A stretch of 64,000 nucleotides of DNA from the NCBI RefSeq assembly GCF_044987625.1, contig NZ_JBJDSB010000003.1:1-64000 (forward strand). The letters are read 5' to 3'. The notes below the pieces were generated by a model. It did no database searches, was not told the DNA's origin, and saw only the letters and a program-made list of their open reading frames with translations. How positions within the stretch are numbered: the stretch's first letter is position 1; the number at the start of each line of letters is the position of its first letter. Both the position numbers and the translations under genes were made by a program. This DNA comes from Desulfobaculum sp044987625 (GTDB taxonomy: Bacteria; Desulfobacterota; Desulfovibrionia; Desulfovibrionales; Desulfovibrionaceae). This document shows, piece by piece, positions 17,570 to 26,087 of this stretch.

Positions 17570-18703
17570 TTAGGCCTTGGCGCTGTCCTGTTTCCCTGCG
17601 GCGATGGAGGCCGCTTCGGACAGGAAGGCGTCCAGCCGGTCCGTGAGGTCCTGCAGGGAGTCGAGACACAGGTGCTCGTTTGGGCCGTGCTGGCTCATCT
17701 CGCCCTGCGCGCCCCAGATTACGGCGGGCACGCCGCTGTCCGTCAGGAAGCGGGCGTCGCTTGCGCCGTGGGCGAACTCGGCCTCAAGGCCGGGGTTCTG
17801 CGCACGAAGCAGGTCCAGATAGGGGGACGTTCCGGCGTAGAACATGGGTTCGCGCGCCAGCACGTCAATGGTGCCGTGGGTGGCGGCGTCCATTTGGGCC
17901 AGCAGGTCATCCACGTCGTCATGTTCGGTGTAGCGGATGTCGATGATGGCTTCGGCCGTGCCGGGAACCTTGTTCGCGGCGTCCTTGCCCGCGCGCACGA
18001 TGCCGAAGTTCATGGTGCGGTGCCAGTGGGCGTCGTCGTCACCCATGGGGAAGAGCGCCTTCAGGGCCGCGTAGTCTTCCACCAACAGGTCAAAGGCGCT
18101 TTCGCCCAGCCACGGACGTGCGCCGTGGGCGGCAGTGCCGTGGGTGGTCAGGCGCACATCAAGAATGCCCTTGCCTTTGGTGACCACACGCTGCGGCGCG
18201 CCGCCGTCGATGGCAATGCTGAAATCCGTGGAGATGCGGCGCAGAACCTTGCCCGCGCCGTCGTGCCCGCCGCGCTCCTCGTCGCCGGTAAACAAGAGGC
18301 CGAAGGGCATGTCCGCAAGGCTGCCCCCGGCGGTTCGGATGGCTTCCAGATGTTTTTTGAACAGCGTCAGGGACAGGGCGACGGCGTATTTGTCGTCAAT
18401 ACTGCCGCGGCCGTAGAGGCTGCCGTCCTTGATGACGGGAGTGAACTGTTCCTCGCTGTCGGCCGCGACGACGTCAAAGTGGGCCATGAGCAGCACCGGG
18501 GCGTAGCGCTCCTTCGGCAGGGCGGCGACGCAGGGCACGCCGTTGAAGGAAAAACGCTCCGGCCGCACGCCAAGGGCGCTGATGTATTCCGCAATGGTGT
18601 CGGCGCAGGCCGCGATGGCCTCCGGGTGCGCCGCCGTGGACGGAATGCGCATAAGGTCTTGGGTGAGGTCGAGGATGTGTTGCACGTCGTCGGAAAGTTG
18701 CAT
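17570..18703 (-). CDS. M20-family metallopeptidase
   Basis: This 377-residue protein belongs to the ArgE/DapE/CPG2-like peptidases. Motifs: LLMAHFDVVAA (metal His and Asp), GSLYGRGSIDDKYAV (bridging Asp), LLFTGDEERGG (catalytic and metal Glu), TAAHGARPW and a late HGPNEHL metal His. It acts on peptides or N-acyl amino acids; the substrate cannot be assigned. The start at 18703 is chosen because sequence before it does not look like protein, although the frame is open for another 56 codons. It is divergent from ubiD by about 270 bp. Confidence 0.85.
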   Translation of the reverse strand: MQLSDDVQHILDLTQDLMRIPSTAAHPEAIAACADTIAEYISALGVRPERFSFNGVPCVAALPKERYAPVLLMAHFDVVAADSEEQFTPVIKDGSLYGRGSIDDKYAVALSLTLFKKHLEAIRTAGGSLADMPFGLLFTGDEERGGHDGAGKVLRRISTDFSIAIDGGAPQRVVTKGKGILDVRLTTHGTAAHGARPWLGESAFDLLVEDYAALKALFPMGDDDAHWHRTMNFGIVRAGKDAANKVPGTAEAIIDIRYTEHDDVDDLLAQMDAATHGTIDVLAREPMFYAGTSPYLDLLRAQNPGLEAEFAHGASDARFLTDSGVPAVIWGAQGEMSQHGPNEHLCLDSLQDLTDRLDAFLSEAASIAAGKQDSAKA

Positions 18704-18974
18704 GCTTGTGCGCCTTGTTGCTGCGTCGTGGTGTCCCGCTGTTTGGGAGGGGCGCAGGTTGTGGTGAGTGATGGTTTGGGGCCGGCCAAGGCCTTCACGA
18801 ATAGCCCTTTTGCGCAGGCCCTGCAAATGTCTGAAACGGCAGTATTGTCGCTTTGCGGACGGTTTTGACATTCTTTCAAGACAAAAGGATACCAGTCACT
18901 TGCCAAACAGGGCCCCCTTGGGGCAAAGAATTGCGGCACAGGTTACACCGAGCAAACCTTGAAACGGGGATAGA

Positions 18975-20816
18975 ATGGGCTACACGAATTTACAGGATTG
19001 TCTGAGCGACCTTGAGGCGCGTGGCGAACTGGTCCGCATCGATACCCAGATGGACCCGTCCATCGAAATCGGAGCGGTGCAGCGCCGGGTGTTTGAAGCC
19101 GGAGGTCCGGCGCTCCTGTTTACCAACGTCAAGGGAACCACGTTCCCCATGGCGGCCAACGTCTTTGGCTCGTTGGACCGCGTCCGCTACATCTTTCGCG
19201 ACACCTTGGACACCGTTGAGCGCCTCTTAAAGCTCAAGGTGGACCCCTTTGCCGCGTTGAAGCGGCCGTGGCAGTACCTTGGCGCGCCCCGCGCCATGTG
19301 GAACTCCATGCCCCGTACGGTGCAGGAGGGTTCTGTCCTCGCCAACACCACCACCATCAGCGAGTTGCCGCACCTGAAGTCGTGGCCTATGGACGGCGGC
19401 GCCTACGTCACCCTGCCGCAGGTCTATACCGAAAGCCCCAATAAGCCGGGCTACGCGCGCTCCAACCTTGGTATGTACCGCGTGCAGCTCACGGGCAACG
19501 ACTTTGAAAAGGATCAGGAAGTGGGCCTGCACTACCAGATCCACCGCGGCATCGGCCACCACCACGCCGAGGCCATCGACCGCCGCGAGCCGCTGGACGT
19601 CAACGTCTTTGTCGGCGGCCCGCCTGCCATGACCCTTGCGGCCATCATGCCCCTGCCCGAAGGCATTGCGGAGCTGCTGTTCGCTGGCGTACTGGGCGGC
19701 CAGCGCATGCGTATGGTGCGCCGGGGCAAGGAGCTGCCCATCCTCGCCGAAGCGGATTTCTGCATCTGCGGCAAGGTCTACTCCACGCACCAAAAGCCGG
19801 AAGGGCCCTTTGGCGATCACCTTGGCTACTACAGCCTCAAGCACGATTTTCCCGTCCTGCACGTGGAGAAGGTCTACCACCGCGACGGTGCGGTGTGGCC
19901 GTTTACCACGGTGGGCCGTCCGCCGCAGGAAGACACCATGTTCGGCACGTTCATCCACGAACTCACCGCCGAGCTTGTGCCCTCGGTCTTTGCCGGTGTG
20001 CACGAGGTTCACGCCGTGGACGCCGCGGGCGTGCACCCGCTGCTGCTGGCTATTGGCAGTGAGCGCTACGTGCCCTACGCCGAGGAGCGCATCCCGCAGG
20101 AGCTGTTGACCTGCGGCCTGTCCCTGCTTGGCAACACGCAGACCTCGCTGTCCAAGTATTGCCTCATTGCCGCGCGCGAGGACGACAGCGCCCTGACCGC
20201 GCACAATGTGCCGGGATTCTTCCGCCATATGCTGGAGCGCACGGACTTTACCCGCGACCTGCATTTCATCACCAGAACCACCATGGACACGCTGGACTAC
20301 TCCGGCATCAGCCTGAATCAAGGCTCCAAGCTCCTGTGGGCGGCCACAGGCCCCAAGCGGCGCGACCTTGCCTATGAGCTGACCGGGCATCTGCCGCTGC
20401 CGGAAGGCTTTGGCGAGCCGCGCGTCTTCGCTCCCGGCATTCTTGTGGTGCAGGGACCGGCCCACGACAAGGGGCGCGACCAGCACGACCCGCGCATGCG
20501 CGAGCTGGCGGACGCGCTGGAGCACGCCGAGGGGCTGGACGGTTTCCCGCTCATTGTGGTGGTGGATGACAGCAGCTTTACTGTGGAGGACTGGAACGCC
20601 TTCCTGTGGGTGACCTTCACCCGTTCCGACCCGGCCACGGATATGTACGGCGTGCATGAGTTCACGCATTGCAAGCATTGGGGCACGCGCGGCCCGCTCA
20701 TCGTGGACGCCCGCCTCAAGACCTACCATGCTCCGCCGTTGGAGCCGGACCCCGATGTGGAAAAGCGGGTGGACGCCCTTGGCGCGCCCGGTGGACCACT
20801 GCACGGCATCATCTAA
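18975..20816 (+). CDS. UbiD-family decarboxylase
   Basis: The 613-residue protein is a prenylated-FMN-dependent decarboxylase of the UbiD family. It shows the N-terminal YTNLQDCLSDLEARGEL, the prFMN/metal region (RSNLGMYRVQ, then LHYQIHRGIGHHHAEA), EGPFGDHLGYYSL and the C-terminal DARLKTYHAP typical of the family. In bacteria using the futalosine route, UbiD homologues act in menaquinone synthesis; sulfate reducers depend on menaquinone, so that is the likely role here. No ubiX-type prenyltransferase is adjacent. A strong terminator follows at once. Confidence 0.88.
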   Translation: MGYTNLQDCLSDLEARGELVRIDTQMDPSIEIGAVQRRVFEAGGPALLFTNVKGTTFPMAANVFGSLDRVRYIFRDTLDTVERLLKLKVDPFAALKRPWQYLGAPRAMWNSMPRTVQEGSVLANTTTISELPHLKSWPMDGGAYVTLPQVYTESPNKPGYARSNLGMYRVQLTGNDFEKDQEVGLHYQIHRGIGHHHAEAIDRREPLDVNVFVGGPPAMTLAAIMPLPEGIAELLFAGVLGGQRMRMVRRGKELPILAEADFCICGKVYSTHQKPEGPFGDHLGYYSLKHDFPVLHVEKVYHRDGAVWPFTTVGRPPQEDTMFGTFIHELTAELVPSVFAGVHEVHAVDAAGVHPLLLAIGSERYVPYAEERIPQELLTCGLSLLGNTQTSLSKYCLIAAREDDSALTAHNVPGFFRHMLERTDFTRDLHFITRTTMDTLDYSGISLNQGSKLLWAATGPKRRDLAYELTGHLPLPEGFGEPRVFAPGILVVQGPAHDKGRDQHDPRMRELADALEHAEGLDGFPLIVVVDDSSFTVEDWNAFLWVTFTRSDPATDMYGVHEFTHCKHWGTRGPLIVDARLKTYHAPPLEPDPDVEKRVDALGAPGGPLHGII

Positions 20817-20822
20817 ACGCAC

Positions 20823-20859
20823 AGCGCCGCGGCCCGGATTCGGGTCGCGGCGCTTTTTT
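20823..20859 (+). terminator. Terminator of the ubiD-family gene
   Basis: A long GC stem (AGCGCCGCG with CCCG pairing to CGGG and CGCGGCGCT) is followed by seven T. Confidence 0.85.
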
Positions 20860-21110
20860 CGTATGGGGGACGGGCGCGCAGAGCGTTGCCGGGGACCAGT
20901 CCGGCGCGGTGGAGATGCTGATGCCGCTTCATGCCAACCGCTGCGGGGCGGCGCGCAAAAAGCCGTTAAGGGATGCGTTATCATGAAGCAGGTACCGGCC
21001 CTGCATCCCGCCTGATGGAAAGAAGACTCCGGCATGATGTACACGGCACGGGAATGCCGCTATGCTGAATGCATATCTCCCCCGCGCGATTCTTGTGCAT
21101 GGAGGTGCCT

Positions 21111-22706
21111 GTGAGAGCGGCTCTTTACTCTGTGTTTGCCGCAGTTGTCATCACGCTGTACAGCGGCAAGGTCTGCCCGCTTCTGGAGGGGCTTCCGGTT
21201 TGGAAGCTGGCAGTGCTGATTAGTCTTCCACTGGCGTTGTGTTTTGGCCTGCGGCAGTGGCTGGAGCCTCTTGTTGTGGATGGCAGCGCGGTGCGCTTAC
21301 GGCCGCTGCGGCAGTTTCGGCTGGATTTTGGCTTGTTCGTCATCGCGGGGCTGGCGTCCGGGATTGGCGGCGCTGTGCTGTTTGGGTTTTCGTTTCTTTA
21401 CAGCGGGTCCAAGGTGGTGCTGGGGATGCTGACCGTTGGGGTCTTTGCGGCGCTGGACCTTGCCCTTGAACGAGAGCGCGGCTTAGTGCGCAGCGCCATC
21501 CGCACCTATGGCCTGATGCATGCTCCGGTGCATTTTTCGCCGCTGGCGCGGCGCGTTGCCTTTGTGGCCATGGTGGTGGGGGTGCTGGCAACCTGCATTC
21601 TGCTGCTGGTGACCATGGGCGACCTTGTCTGGCTGGCGGATGTGGCCGGGGAGGGCGCGTCGCCCGTGGATATGGCGTACGCGGTGCTCAAGGACATTGC
21701 CGTGGTGATGGGCGTGTTCCTTGTGTTGCTGCTGAATCTTCTCTTTTCGTATTCCCGCAATGTGAAGCTGCTGTTTGGCAACCAGACCAAGGCCCTTGCG
21801 CGCGTGAGCGAGGGCGATTTTGACGTGTGGGTGCCTGCCATGACCAATGACGAGTTTGGCGTTATTGCCGTGCACACCAATAGGATGATTGAGGCACTGC
21901 GGGGCAGGATGCGGCTGGTGGAGGGGATGTGCTCGGCCCGCGAGATGCAGCAGGCTGTGCTTCCGGATGCGCCGCCCTTGGTGCCGGGGCTGGATATGGC
22001 GGCCATGGGGCGCTTTCATGGCGAATTGGGCGGCGGGTATTATGATTTTGTTCGTGTGGGAGCGGGGGAGAACGCGCGCGTTGGCGTGGTGATGGGCGAT
22101 GTGACGGGTGGCGGCATTGGCGCAGTGCTACTGATGGCGTCGGTACGGGCTGTGACGCGCATGCGTCTGGAGCATGCGGGCGCGCTGGCTGATGTGCTGC
22201 GGGAAGTAAACGCGTTTGCGGCCCAGAATCCGCACGGCACCGGACGTGTTCGGGGGCTGTTCATGCTGCTGGTACGTGAGGCGGACCGTGAACTGACGTG
22301 GGCTGGAACAGGCCATGGAGCCGCTTTTCTCTATGACGCCGCCACAGATTCCTTCCGCGAACTTTCGGGCGGCGGCGCGCCTCTTGGGGCGGCGAGGGAC
22401 GCCGAGAGCCGTGAGGCCGAGGGAGCGCGGCTGGATGCGGGGCAGGTGGCGCTTGTGACGGGGCATGGGCTGTGGGGAGCGGTAAATCCCCATGGGGAAA
22501 TATTCGGCAAGGCCCGCCTGCGAGAGGCAATCCGCCGGAACGCCCACCGCAATGCGGCGGAAATGGCGCAAACCATACTGGACGCCGTGGAGGACTTTAC
22601 CCACGGCGCCCCGCACCGGGGCGACCTGACGCTGGCGGTGGTACGCGCCGCTGGCGCGCCAGCCGAGAAGCCAGCCGAACTGCCAAATGAGCATCCGGGC
22701 GCGTAG
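21111..22706 (+). CDS. Membrane SpoIIE-like protein with a degenerate phosphatase domain
   Basis: The 531-residue product has about six membrane helices in the first 230 residues, a HAMP-like linker (ALARVSEGDFDVWVPAMTND) and a C-terminal SpoIIE-like domain. I start it at GTG 21111, which follows GGAGG at spacing 5; an ATG at 21069 is the alternative. The metal motifs are damaged: GGDYYDF of active enzymes is GGGYYDF, TDG is TGHG, and the final DD is GD, while GDVTGGG is kept. It may be a pseudophosphatase that binds rather than dephosphorylates a partner. The other SpoIIE protein, at 13724-15661, has all motifs intact. Confidence 0.82.
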   Translation: MRAALYSVFAAVVITLYSGKVCPLLEGLPVWKLAVLISLPLALCFGLRQWLEPLVVDGSAVRLRPLRQFRLDFGLFVIAGLASGIGGAVLFGFSFLYSGSKVVLGMLTVGVFAALDLALERERGLVRSAIRTYGLMHAPVHFSPLARRVAFVAMVVGVLATCILLLVTMGDLVWLADVAGEGASPVDMAYAVLKDIAVVMGVFLVLLLNLLFSYSRNVKLLFGNQTKALARVSEGDFDVWVPAMTNDEFGVIAVHTNRMIEALRGRMRLVEGMCSAREMQQAVLPDAPPLVPGLDMAAMGRFHGELGGGYYDFVRVGAGENARVGVVMGDVTGGGIGAVLLMASVRAVTRMRLEHAGALADVLREVNAFAAQNPHGTGRVRGLFMLLVREADRELTWAGTGHGAAFLYDAATDSFRELSGGGAPLGAARDAESREAEGARLDAGQVALVTGHGLWGAVNPHGEIFGKARLREAIRRNAHRNAAEMAQTILDAVEDFTHGAPHRGDLTLAVVRAAGAPAEKPAELPNEHPGA

Positions 22707-23048
22707 CCAGCCAAAAGGCCAGCCGGGGGGCGAGGCGATGAGCCGGACGAGATGCCGGGCGATGCGTGTGGCGAGCGGCCGGACACCCCCCGCGCTTGGA
22801 GGCGGTTCCGCGTGCGACTGAACAGTGTGTCCCGTTGCCGGAAATGTTGAATACGCCGTGGTTGTTTTTCTGCTGCCCGTGCGCGCCCCGGCTCCGTCCT
22901 GTGCCGGGAGCCGTTGGTCCGCCATGACCTGTCCCCACACGCCGCACGGGCTTCCTCCCGTCCTTCACCTCGGGAAAGGGATGCCTGTTTTGGTCCTGAA
23001 TGCCCCGCGCGTTCTTCTGCGTGATGGTGCGTGTGGCGGCACCTGTTT
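22707..23048. other. Intergenic stretch, no gene seen
   Basis: Between the convergent SpoIIE-like and glycosyltransferase genes lie 342 bp. The first part has short direct repeats of GCCAGCCG that continue out of the preceding gene. No promoter, RNA gene or terminator was recognised. Confidence 0.5.
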
Positions 23049-24188
23049 TCAGGCGCGTTTGCTCCACGAGTGGCCCCGGCGGTCCACAATGTCCTGCATG
23101 GTGTCGTTCATGATGGCATAGGCGACGCTGATGTCGTGGTGGTTCAGGGCGTATTCCCGCGCCGCCGCGCCAAGGCGTGAGCGCAGGTGGGCGTCATCCG
23201 CCAGGTGACCGATGGCTTCGCCAAAGGCCGCCTCGTCCGTGCCAGGGACAATGCAGCCTGTTTCACCGTCGCGGACCACCTCCTTGGCGGCTTCGGTATC
23301 GGTGGCGACCACGGGCAGTCCGCAGCTTTGCGCCTCCAGATACACCATCCCAAGTCCCTCGGTACGGCTGGGAAAGGCAAAGATATCCGCGCCGCTAAAC
23401 ACCTCGTACAACTTGGCGCGCGGCATCATGCCCAAAAAGCGTACCTTGCCGGGCATGAGGTTGACGGCAAGGCGCTCCAGCCGGTCCCGCTCCTTTCCGT
23501 CGCCAGTGACGATGAGCATGATGTCCTTGCCCTTTTCGCGCAGGGCGGCGCAGGCGCGGATGACGGTTTCCACACCGTCTGCCTTGACGCCGGGACGCAT
23601 CACCGCCGCCGTGGTGACGACAACGCTTTCCCGCGCGCCCCAGCGGCGGCGGTATTTTTGCCGCATCAGCATATCCGGCCGAAACAGGCGCACGGGAATG
23701 CCGGGACGAATCTGGGTTAACCGCTCCGGCGGCAGGATGCGCTGGAGCGGCTCCATGTCCGTTGTTTTGTTGACGAAGATATGGTCCGCCGCCTTCAAGG
23801 CGCGCAGGTTCAGGAGAGCGCCGGGCAAGGTCTTGGGCGAGCGTTTGCGCTCTGCGGCGTAGGCGCCGGAAAGGATGAAATAGGGCAGGCCCATGCGGGC
23901 CAGACGCGGCCCCAGCAGGTCCGGGGATTTGTAGAAACTGTGGTAGGTCAGCCAGGCGTGGATGCCCTGCGAACTGCACGTCCGCCGCGCAAGGATGTAC
24001 TCCAGCAGGGCGTCGGGCCAGCGCCACGGCTTCCAGTAGAGCCAGGTGGTCTCAAGAGGCGAGATGACCGAGGTGCTGTGTCCACTGCGGACAAGGAACT
24101 CCATGGCGTCGCGGGCGATGGTGACATCGCTGGAGATGCGGGCGTGGTTCAGTGGCTTGAACGGGGCATAGAAGGCTAGACGCATCAT
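23049..24188 (-). CDS. Glycosyltransferase family 4
   Basis: The 379-residue enzyme has the GT-B fold pattern. An N-terminal Rossmann half begins RLAFYAPFKPLNH, and the C-terminal donor-binding half contains ADIFAFPSRTEGLGMVYLEA with the EX7E glutamate pair of GT4 enzymes, then GLPVVATDTEAAKEVV and GETGCIVPG. It would add a sugar from a nucleotide-sugar donor to a lipid- or glycan-linked acceptor at the inner membrane. The start is an ATGATG pair without a strong ribosome site. It overlaps by ATGA the stop of a small upstream frame, which suggests coupling. Confidence 0.88.
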   Translation of the reverse strand: MMRLAFYAPFKPLNHARISSDVTIARDAMEFLVRSGHSTSVISPLETTWLYWKPWRWPDALLEYILARRTCSSQGIHAWLTYHSFYKSPDLLGPRLARMGLPYFILSGAYAAERKRSPKTLPGALLNLRALKAADHIFVNKTTDMEPLQRILPPERLTQIRPGIPVRLFRPDMLMRQKYRRRWGARESVVVTTAAVMRPGVKADGVETVIRACAALREKGKDIMLIVTGDGKERDRLERLAVNLMPGKVRFLGMMPRAKLYEVFSGADIFAFPSRTEGLGMVYLEAQSCGLPVVATDTEAAKEVVRDGETGCIVPGTDEAAFGEAIGHLADDAHLRSRLGAAAREYALNHHDISVAYAIMNDTMQDIVDRRGHSWSKRA

Positions 24189-24454
24189 AACGGTGGCTGT
24201 GTGTCCGCTGTGTTGCCGCGGGCGGGCGCGGGGTCATTTGCCGGAGCGGGCCGGGGTATGCCGCCGCGCTCGAAGGCGCGGGCAAGCTCGGGAGCGAGCT
24301 TGCGGTTGTCGAAAATCCGTTCCACCTGTCGGTGCAGGGGCGTCCCCTCCTCGCGGGGAGCCGGTGCCGGGAGAGGGCACCTCCTCCGTCTGCCCTCGGG
24401 GAGTGACGGCGGTGCGGATGGCCTGCGCACAGGGGCCGCCGTCGCCCAGAACAT
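24185..24454 (-). CDS. Possible small gene coupled to the glycosyltransferase
   Basis: An open frame of up to 89 codons ends in TGA that overlaps the glycosyltransferase ATG (ATGA). The last 60 residues look protein-like, with HRQVERIFDNRKLAPELA and then ARAFERGGIPRPAPAND, and the codons are rich in G or C at the third position. No convincing start exists: the upstream part is proline- and arginine-rich, and GAGGAGGGG is followed only by CTG in frame. It may be a short real gene with an unusual start, a frameshifted one, or a leader. No family recognised. Confidence 0.3.
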   Translation of the reverse strand: MFWATAAPVRRPSAPPSLPEGRRRRCPLPAPAPREEGTPLHRQVERIFDNRKLAPELARAFERGGIPRPAPANDPAPARGNTADTQPPL

Positions 24455-24633
24455 ATGAAAATGCCATACGCTTTTTCTTCTGTAACGCCAATGCGTGTGG
24501 CGCGTCTAGTCGCCCTTTCTTGGGCGATCGGCGCGCTATGGACATGATGCGGCAGGGCGTGTGGGGCGGGGCCGGACCCTGTGACGCGGGCGGTTCGGTT
24601 CTGGCCATATCCGGCAGTGATTTGCAGTGCAGG

Positions 24634-25839
24634 TCATACGCCGCAGGAGTGCAGCGCAAGGCTTATGCGCGGCGGCGGGCAGGGGGCGTCGCACTCAATG
24701 GCGCGGGCCGTTTTGGTCAGGCGCGCGCCGGCGCCATATTCCGGCAGGGCGCGGCAGATGCTGATGGCTTGCTCGCGTTTGCCAAGGGCGGCAAGGGTGG
24801 CCGCAAGGTTTGCCGTGAATGTGGGGTTGCCCGGTTCGTTTTTGAGCGCCATGGCAAAGTGCCGCTCCGCTTCGGACAGGTTCTGGCAGTCAAATTCGAT
24901 GACGCCAAGGTTGTTGGCGGCAGGGGAGAGCGAGGGGTTCAGGAGCAGGGCGCGGGTGAAGGCGGCTTTGGCCGTAGAGGTGTCGTTGACGAGGCTGTAG
25001 CGCAGCCCCTCCACCATGGCGCGCTGGGCGTCATTGAGCACCACGTGGTCCAGTCCCCGGCAGGGACAGCGCGACACGCGGCAAGGCTCGGGCGCGTCGT
25101 TCAGGCGGACGCCGTCAAGGATGTTGCCCATGATGGTCATGTCGCCGGAGCAGCGGTAGACCGTTCCGTCCGGCTCCATGCGGATGAACGTCCGCCCGGC
25201 ATTGCAGGGCACGCCCTTGAAGTTGAAAAGCATTTTTCTGCCGGCATCCGGTGTGCCCGCGAAGATGCGCTTGGCTGCGGAGCTGTAGGCGGCGGGATAT
25301 TTGTGCCCATCATGGGCGCCCTTGAAGGGACGCGGCACCAGCGTAATGCCGTGGCGCTTGAAGAATCGTGCATCCTCCGGGTAGCGCCGGACAAGGGTGG
25401 GATGCAGCACGTAGTTCACCTTGACCCGAAAGCCCCGTTTGCGCAGCAGGCGCACGTTGTCGATGAATTGCTGCGTCCCGCCGATGCGCTCGCGCTCTTC
25501 AATATGCAGGGAGGCGTGAATGTCCTGCACGCGCTCCGGCGGCACGGTGTCCGCCAATTCGCGCACCTGTTCCGTCAGGCTGAGGTTGGTGTCTATGGCC
25601 AGCCGGTGCGTCTTTGCCAGTGTTCGGCAGACCTCGGAAAAGTTTGGGTACAAAAGCGGCTCTCCGCCCGTCATGAAGATGCCCCATTGTTTCCCCGTGG
25701 CGTCCAAAAAGGATTGAACTTTTTCGGTTGGAATCAGGGGGCGCTCCGGAGGCGTGGCGTGCGGGAAGGAGCAGTAGGCGCAGTGCAGATTGCATGCGTG
25801 GGTCATGTCCCACGTGAGATTGTGTGTATCTGGTTTCAT
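24634..25839 (-). CDS. Radical SAM protein with SPASM-like region and C-terminal TPR repeats
   Basis: The 401-residue protein begins close to the radical SAM cluster motif (DMTHACNLHCAYC, CxxxCxxC, about residues 11-23) and continues with FMTGGEPLLYPNF. Extra cysteines at about 205-265 (GVPCNAG, VYRCSGD, PCRVSRCPC) suggest an auxiliary iron-sulfur site. The last 120 residues form two or three TPR units (AKAAFTRALLLNPSLSPAA, AERHFAMALKNEPGNPT). TPR segments bind protein partners, so the substrate may be a peptide or protein. The start at 25839 is the ATG nearest the radical SAM domain. The upstream gene on this strand is the CofD-like gene, 248 bp away. Confidence 0.85.
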   Translation of the reverse strand: MKPDTHNLTWDMTHACNLHCAYCSFPHATPPERPLIPTEKVQSFLDATGKQWGIFMTGGEPLLYPNFSEVCRTLAKTHRLAIDTNLSLTEQVRELADTVPPERVQDIHASLHIEERERIGGTQQFIDNVRLLRKRGFRVKVNYVLHPTLVRRYPEDARFFKRHGITLVPRPFKGAHDGHKYPAAYSSAAKRIFAGTPDAGRKMLFNFKGVPCNAGRTFIRMEPDGTVYRCSGDMTIMGNILDGVRLNDAPEPCRVSRCPCRGLDHVVLNDAQRAMVEGLRYSLVNDTSTAKAAFTRALLLNPSLSPAANNLGVIEFDCQNLSEAERHFAMALKNEPGNPTFTANLAATLAALGKREQAISICRALPEYGAGARLTKTARAIECDAPCPPPRISLALHSCGV

Positions 25840-26087
25840 ATGATGTATGTGCAATATTTGGCAAAAAATGTCCAACCGCTGTGTGGTGTGCGTGGGGGGC
25901 GGTGCAGGCGGGGTGGGGCGGCGTGGACGCGCTGAGACAGGACAAGGAGCAGGGCGCGTGGACCAAAGGACAAGCGCGACGCTTTGCCCGTGCAGGCCGG
26001 TGGAAGTTGCGCCGTCGCGGCCCGTGCAGGGGCGGGCCGCCGGGATACGCGGAGGCTCTTCTCCGCAGGCGTGGCCCCTGCGGCTGG

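Noticed and set aside
19227..21044. A 605-codon minus-strand frame antisense to the UbiD gene
   Set aside because: UbiD motifs are complete on the plus strand; the antisense frame crosses a strong terminator and has no motif.
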